DNA from: Thermoleophilaceae bacterium
GTDB lineage: Bacteria > Actinomycetota > Thermoleophilia > Solirubrobacterales > Thermoleophilaceae
Assembly (NCBI GenBank): GCA_030446485.1
Contig: JAUJNF010000003.1
Location: 227,670 to 260,508 of the forward strand
Direction of reading: 5' to 3'
DNA: 32,839 nt
Shown here: positions 31,083 through 32,839 of the stretch, piece after piece
Position numbering within the stretch: the first letter of the stretch is position 1
Layout of the letters: each line of letters begins with the position of its first letter
Position numbers and translations under genes: made by a program
The notes under the pieces: generated by a model
Seen by the model: the letters and a program-made list of their open reading frames with translations, nothing else
Told to the model about the DNA's origin: nothing
Database searches by the model: none

Positions 31083-32401
31083 CCGGCGTTCCCCCGGGCC
31101 ATTGCCCGCAGGTCGAGCGCCCGGTCGAGCGTCTCCTCGTCGACCCCCTTCTCGCGCGCGACCTCACGAAGGGCGCGCCCGGACGCGGCGGCCTCCCTGA
31201 CGATCTCGCTGGCACGGTCATACCCGATGTAGGGGTTGAGCGCCGTGGCCATGGCCAGCGTCGACTCGGCGTGCCGGGTGGTCACCGCGACGTTGGCCTC
31301 CACGCCGTCGACGCACTTCTCCGCCAGCAGGAGCGACGCGCTCCCGAGCAGGTGGATCGACTGGAGCAGGTTGCGGGCCATCACCGGAATGCGCACGTTC
31401 AGCTCGAACTGGCCCTGCATCCCGCCGACGGTTATCGCGGTGTCGTTGCCAATCACCTGGGCGGCCACCTGCACCACCACCTCGGGAATCACCGGGTTGA
31501 CCTTGCCGGGCATGATCGACGACCCCTTCTGGAGCTCCGGCAGCATCAGCTCGGCGAGCCCCGCGCGCGGCCCCGAGCCCATCAGCGCCAGGTCGTTGGC
31601 GATCTTCGTCAGGGATACCGCCACCACCTTCAGCGCTCCCGACAGCTCCACGAGAGCGTCGCGGTTGCCCTGCGCCTCGAAGGGATCGGCGGGGGCCTCG
31701 GCGAGCTTGCCGGTGGCCTCCACCAGCTTGTCGCGCACGCGCGCGGCGAACTCGGGATGGGTGTTGAGTCCCGTGCCGGTGGCCGTCCCGCCGAGGGGGA
31801 TCTGAGCGACGCGCGGCAGCGCGGCCTCGACGCGGTGGCGGCCCTGCCGGATCTGGGTCGCATAGCCCGAGAACTCCTGCCCGAGCGTGACCGGCACGGC
31901 GTCCATCAGGTGGGTGCGGCCGGCCTTCACCACGCCGGAGAGCTCGTCGGCCTTGGCGGCCAGTGAGTCGGCGAGGCGCTCCAGCGCGGGCACCAGGCGG
32001 TCCGTGGACTCGGCCAGCGCGGCCAGGTGCACGGCGGAGGGGAAGACGTCGTTGGACGACTGGCCCATGTTCACGTGGTCGTTCGGGTGCGCGCCCTCGC
32101 CCGCGAGGGAGGCGATCACCTCGTTGGCGTTCATGTTCGAGGAGGTGCCCGAGCCGGTCTGGAAGACGTCGACCGGGAACTGCTCGTCGTGCCGGCCGTG
32201 GGCCACCTCGTCGGCCGCGGCGGCGATCCTCTCCGCCAGCTCGCTATCGAGCAGCCCGAGGTCGGCGTTCACGCGTGCCGCGGCGCCCTTGATGCGTCCG
32301 AGCCAGCGGATGACCGCCACCGGCACCGGCTCTCCGGACACGGGGAAGTTGTCCACCGCCTTGCGGGTCTCACCACCCCACAGCTCCTGACTGACCGCCA
32401 C
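31079..32401 (-). CDS. fumC: Class II fumarate hydratase
   Basis: The start is GTG 32401, six bases after GGAGGA; a TTG at 32437 in the same frame has no such site. The 440-residue length is slightly short for FumC (about 460). The family signature GSSIMPGKVNP is at 293-303. The active-site His is His164 in AGRTHLMDAVPVTLGQE, and SGTSSNMNANEV and MGQSSNDVFPS are other conserved stretches. The enzyme reversibly hydrates fumarate to L-malate in the TCA cycle. It is oxygen-stable and has no iron-sulfur cluster. It is probably read alone or with the gene upstream at 32462. The assignment is secure. Confidence 0.96.
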   Translation of the reverse strand: MAVSQELWGGETRKAVDNFPVSGEPVPVAVIRWLGRIKGAAARVNADLGLLDSELAERIAAAADEVAHGRHDEQFPVDVFQTGSGTSSNMNANEVIASLAGEGAHPNDHVNMGQSSNDVFPSAVHLAALAESTDRLVPALERLADSLAAKADELSGVVKAGRTHLMDAVPVTLGQEFSGYATQIRQGRHRVEAALPRVAQIPLGGTATGTGLNTHPEFAARVRDKLVEATGKLAEAPADPFEAQGNRDALVELSGALKVVAVSLTKIANDLALMGSGPRAGLAELMLPELQKGSSIMPGKVNPVIPEVVVQVAAQVIGNDTAITVGGMQGQFELNVRIPVMARNLLQSIHLLGSASLLLAEKCVDGVEANVAVTTRHAESTLAMATALNPYIGYDRASEIVREAAASGRALREVAREKGVDEETLDRALDLRAMARGNAG

Positions 32402-32407
32402 GCGTGC

Positions 32408-32413
32408 TCCTCC
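32408..32413 (-). promoter_or_regulatory. Ribosome binding site that decides the fumC start
   Basis: GGAGGA on the reverse strand lies six bases before GTG 32401 and sets it as the start rather than TTG 32437. Confidence 0.7.
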
Positions 32414-32461
32414 GTCGGGTGCGGTGAGGCTATCCAAGCGCGGCGGCCGGCAGGCCGCCCC

Positions 32462-32650
32462 TCACCCGCGCTCGCGCCCGGCCCGCTCGCCCCTCAGATA
32501 GGCCGGGGAGCGCGTGTCCACCAGCCTCAGCTCCTGCTCCAGCCGCCTGAGGACCTCGCTGTGGATCCCCTGGGTCCGGCCGGCGCCGCGGCTCACGGCG
32601 CCCATCAGGTAGCCGAGCTGCGTGGCCGCCGCCCCGTCCGGGTCGCCCCG
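32462..32650 (-). CDS. C-terminal part of an unidentified protein (partial)
   Basis: A frame ending at TGA 32464-32462 reads normally for about 60 residues: AAATQLGYLMGAVSRGAG, then IHSEVLRRLEQELRLVDTR and a basic end. It is soluble and helix-rich. Upstream of about 32650 the sequence becomes G/C runs and the reading frame there cannot be trusted, so the N-terminus is missing. I do not recognise the family. Confidence 0.5.
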   Translation of the reverse strand, partial: RGDPDGAAATQLGYLMGAVSRGAGRTQGIHSEVLRRLEQELRLVDTRSPAYLRGERAGRERG

Positions 32651-32839
32651 CGCGGGGGGGGGGCGGGGGGGCGGCCCCCCCCCGGCGGCGGCGGCGAGGA
32701 GGGCGACCCGCAGGGCGGCGGGCGGGGGGGGGCCGGCGGGGCGCGCGGGGGGGGGCGCGCGCCCCCCCCCCGCGCGGGGCCCGGGGCGGGGCCCGGGCGA
32801 CCCGCCCACCCCCCCCCCGGCGCCCCCCCCGCCCCCCGG
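32650..32839. other. G/C homopolymer end of window, probable artefact
   Basis: Nearly every base is G or C, with repeated runs of seven or more Gs or Cs and almost no A or T. No real coding or structural signal was found. This fits low-quality sequence at the end of an assembled contig rather than biology. Confidence 0.7.

Noticed and set aside
1..32839. CRISPR array, tRNA or rRNA genes, phage or plasmid functions
   Set aside because: No regularly spaced repeats, no cloverleaf or rRNA-like sequence and no integrase, capsid or replication genes were seen on either strand.

Overview
The window is very GC-rich (around 70%), uses many GTG and TTG starts, and has long false ORFs on the opposite strand of most genes. 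Gene content points to a Gram-positive actinobacterium: DrrA-type ABC exporter, two giant LuxR/MalT-like ATPase regulators, a permuted SpoIID domain, DUF2510 and secreted calcium-binding repeat proteins. The combination with a minor-pilin operon suggests class Thermoleophilia (Solirubrobacterales-like). That placement is inference from gene content, not a measured phylogeny. No rRNA, tRNA, CRISPR array, transposase or phage gene was seen.

Layout. 1-257: end of one gene and a small DUF3107-like gene. 258-413: nested inverted repeats. 414-4031 (-): secreted subtilisin-fold protein with a propeller-type repeat region and an altered active site. 4160-5739 (+): PAP2 phosphatase coupled to the YchF/OLA1 ATPase. 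5833-6711 (+): lipoprotein with an internal duplication. 6722-15483 (-): a block of eight genes on one strand, reading two tandem SpoIID/LytB paralogs, a three-gene ABC-2 exporter (ATPase plus two permeases) and three minor pilin genes. 15626-17269 (+): acetolactate synthase-like TPP enzyme. 17420-17815 (+): small secreted cysteine protein. 17925-20813 (-) and 22682-25576 (-): two paralogous LuxR-type ATPase regulators on either side of a succinate-semialdehyde dehydrogenase gene and a 67-residue unknown gene. 25828-29783 (+): two tandem paralogous secreted proteins with a propeller-like body and RTX-like calcium repeats. 29884-31082 (+): two overlapping arrestin-fold genes, the second ending in DUF2510. 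31079-32401 (-): class II fumarase. From about 32650 onward the sequence is G/C homopolymer and looks like an assembly artefact.

The most interesting signal is regulatory. Three unrelated genes (lipoprotein, small secreted protein, 67-residue protein) are each preceded by the same 46-bp module: a 19-bp dyad of the form ACTAG-N9-CTAGT running into GCG, then exactly 18 bp, then a TANNNT -10 hexamer. Two of the three lie tail to tail with the two large LuxR-type regulators. This looks like one regulon controlled by a dimeric DNA-binding protein. The identity of the regulator is not shown by the sequence.

A second theme is local duplication: SpoIID x2, LuxR ATPase x2, propeller/RTX x2 and arrestin-like x2. 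A third is translation-start structure: three genes have a -10 hexamer six or seven bases before the start codon, which suggests leaderless mRNAs, and two intergenic leaders fold over a possible start or Shine-Dalgarno site.
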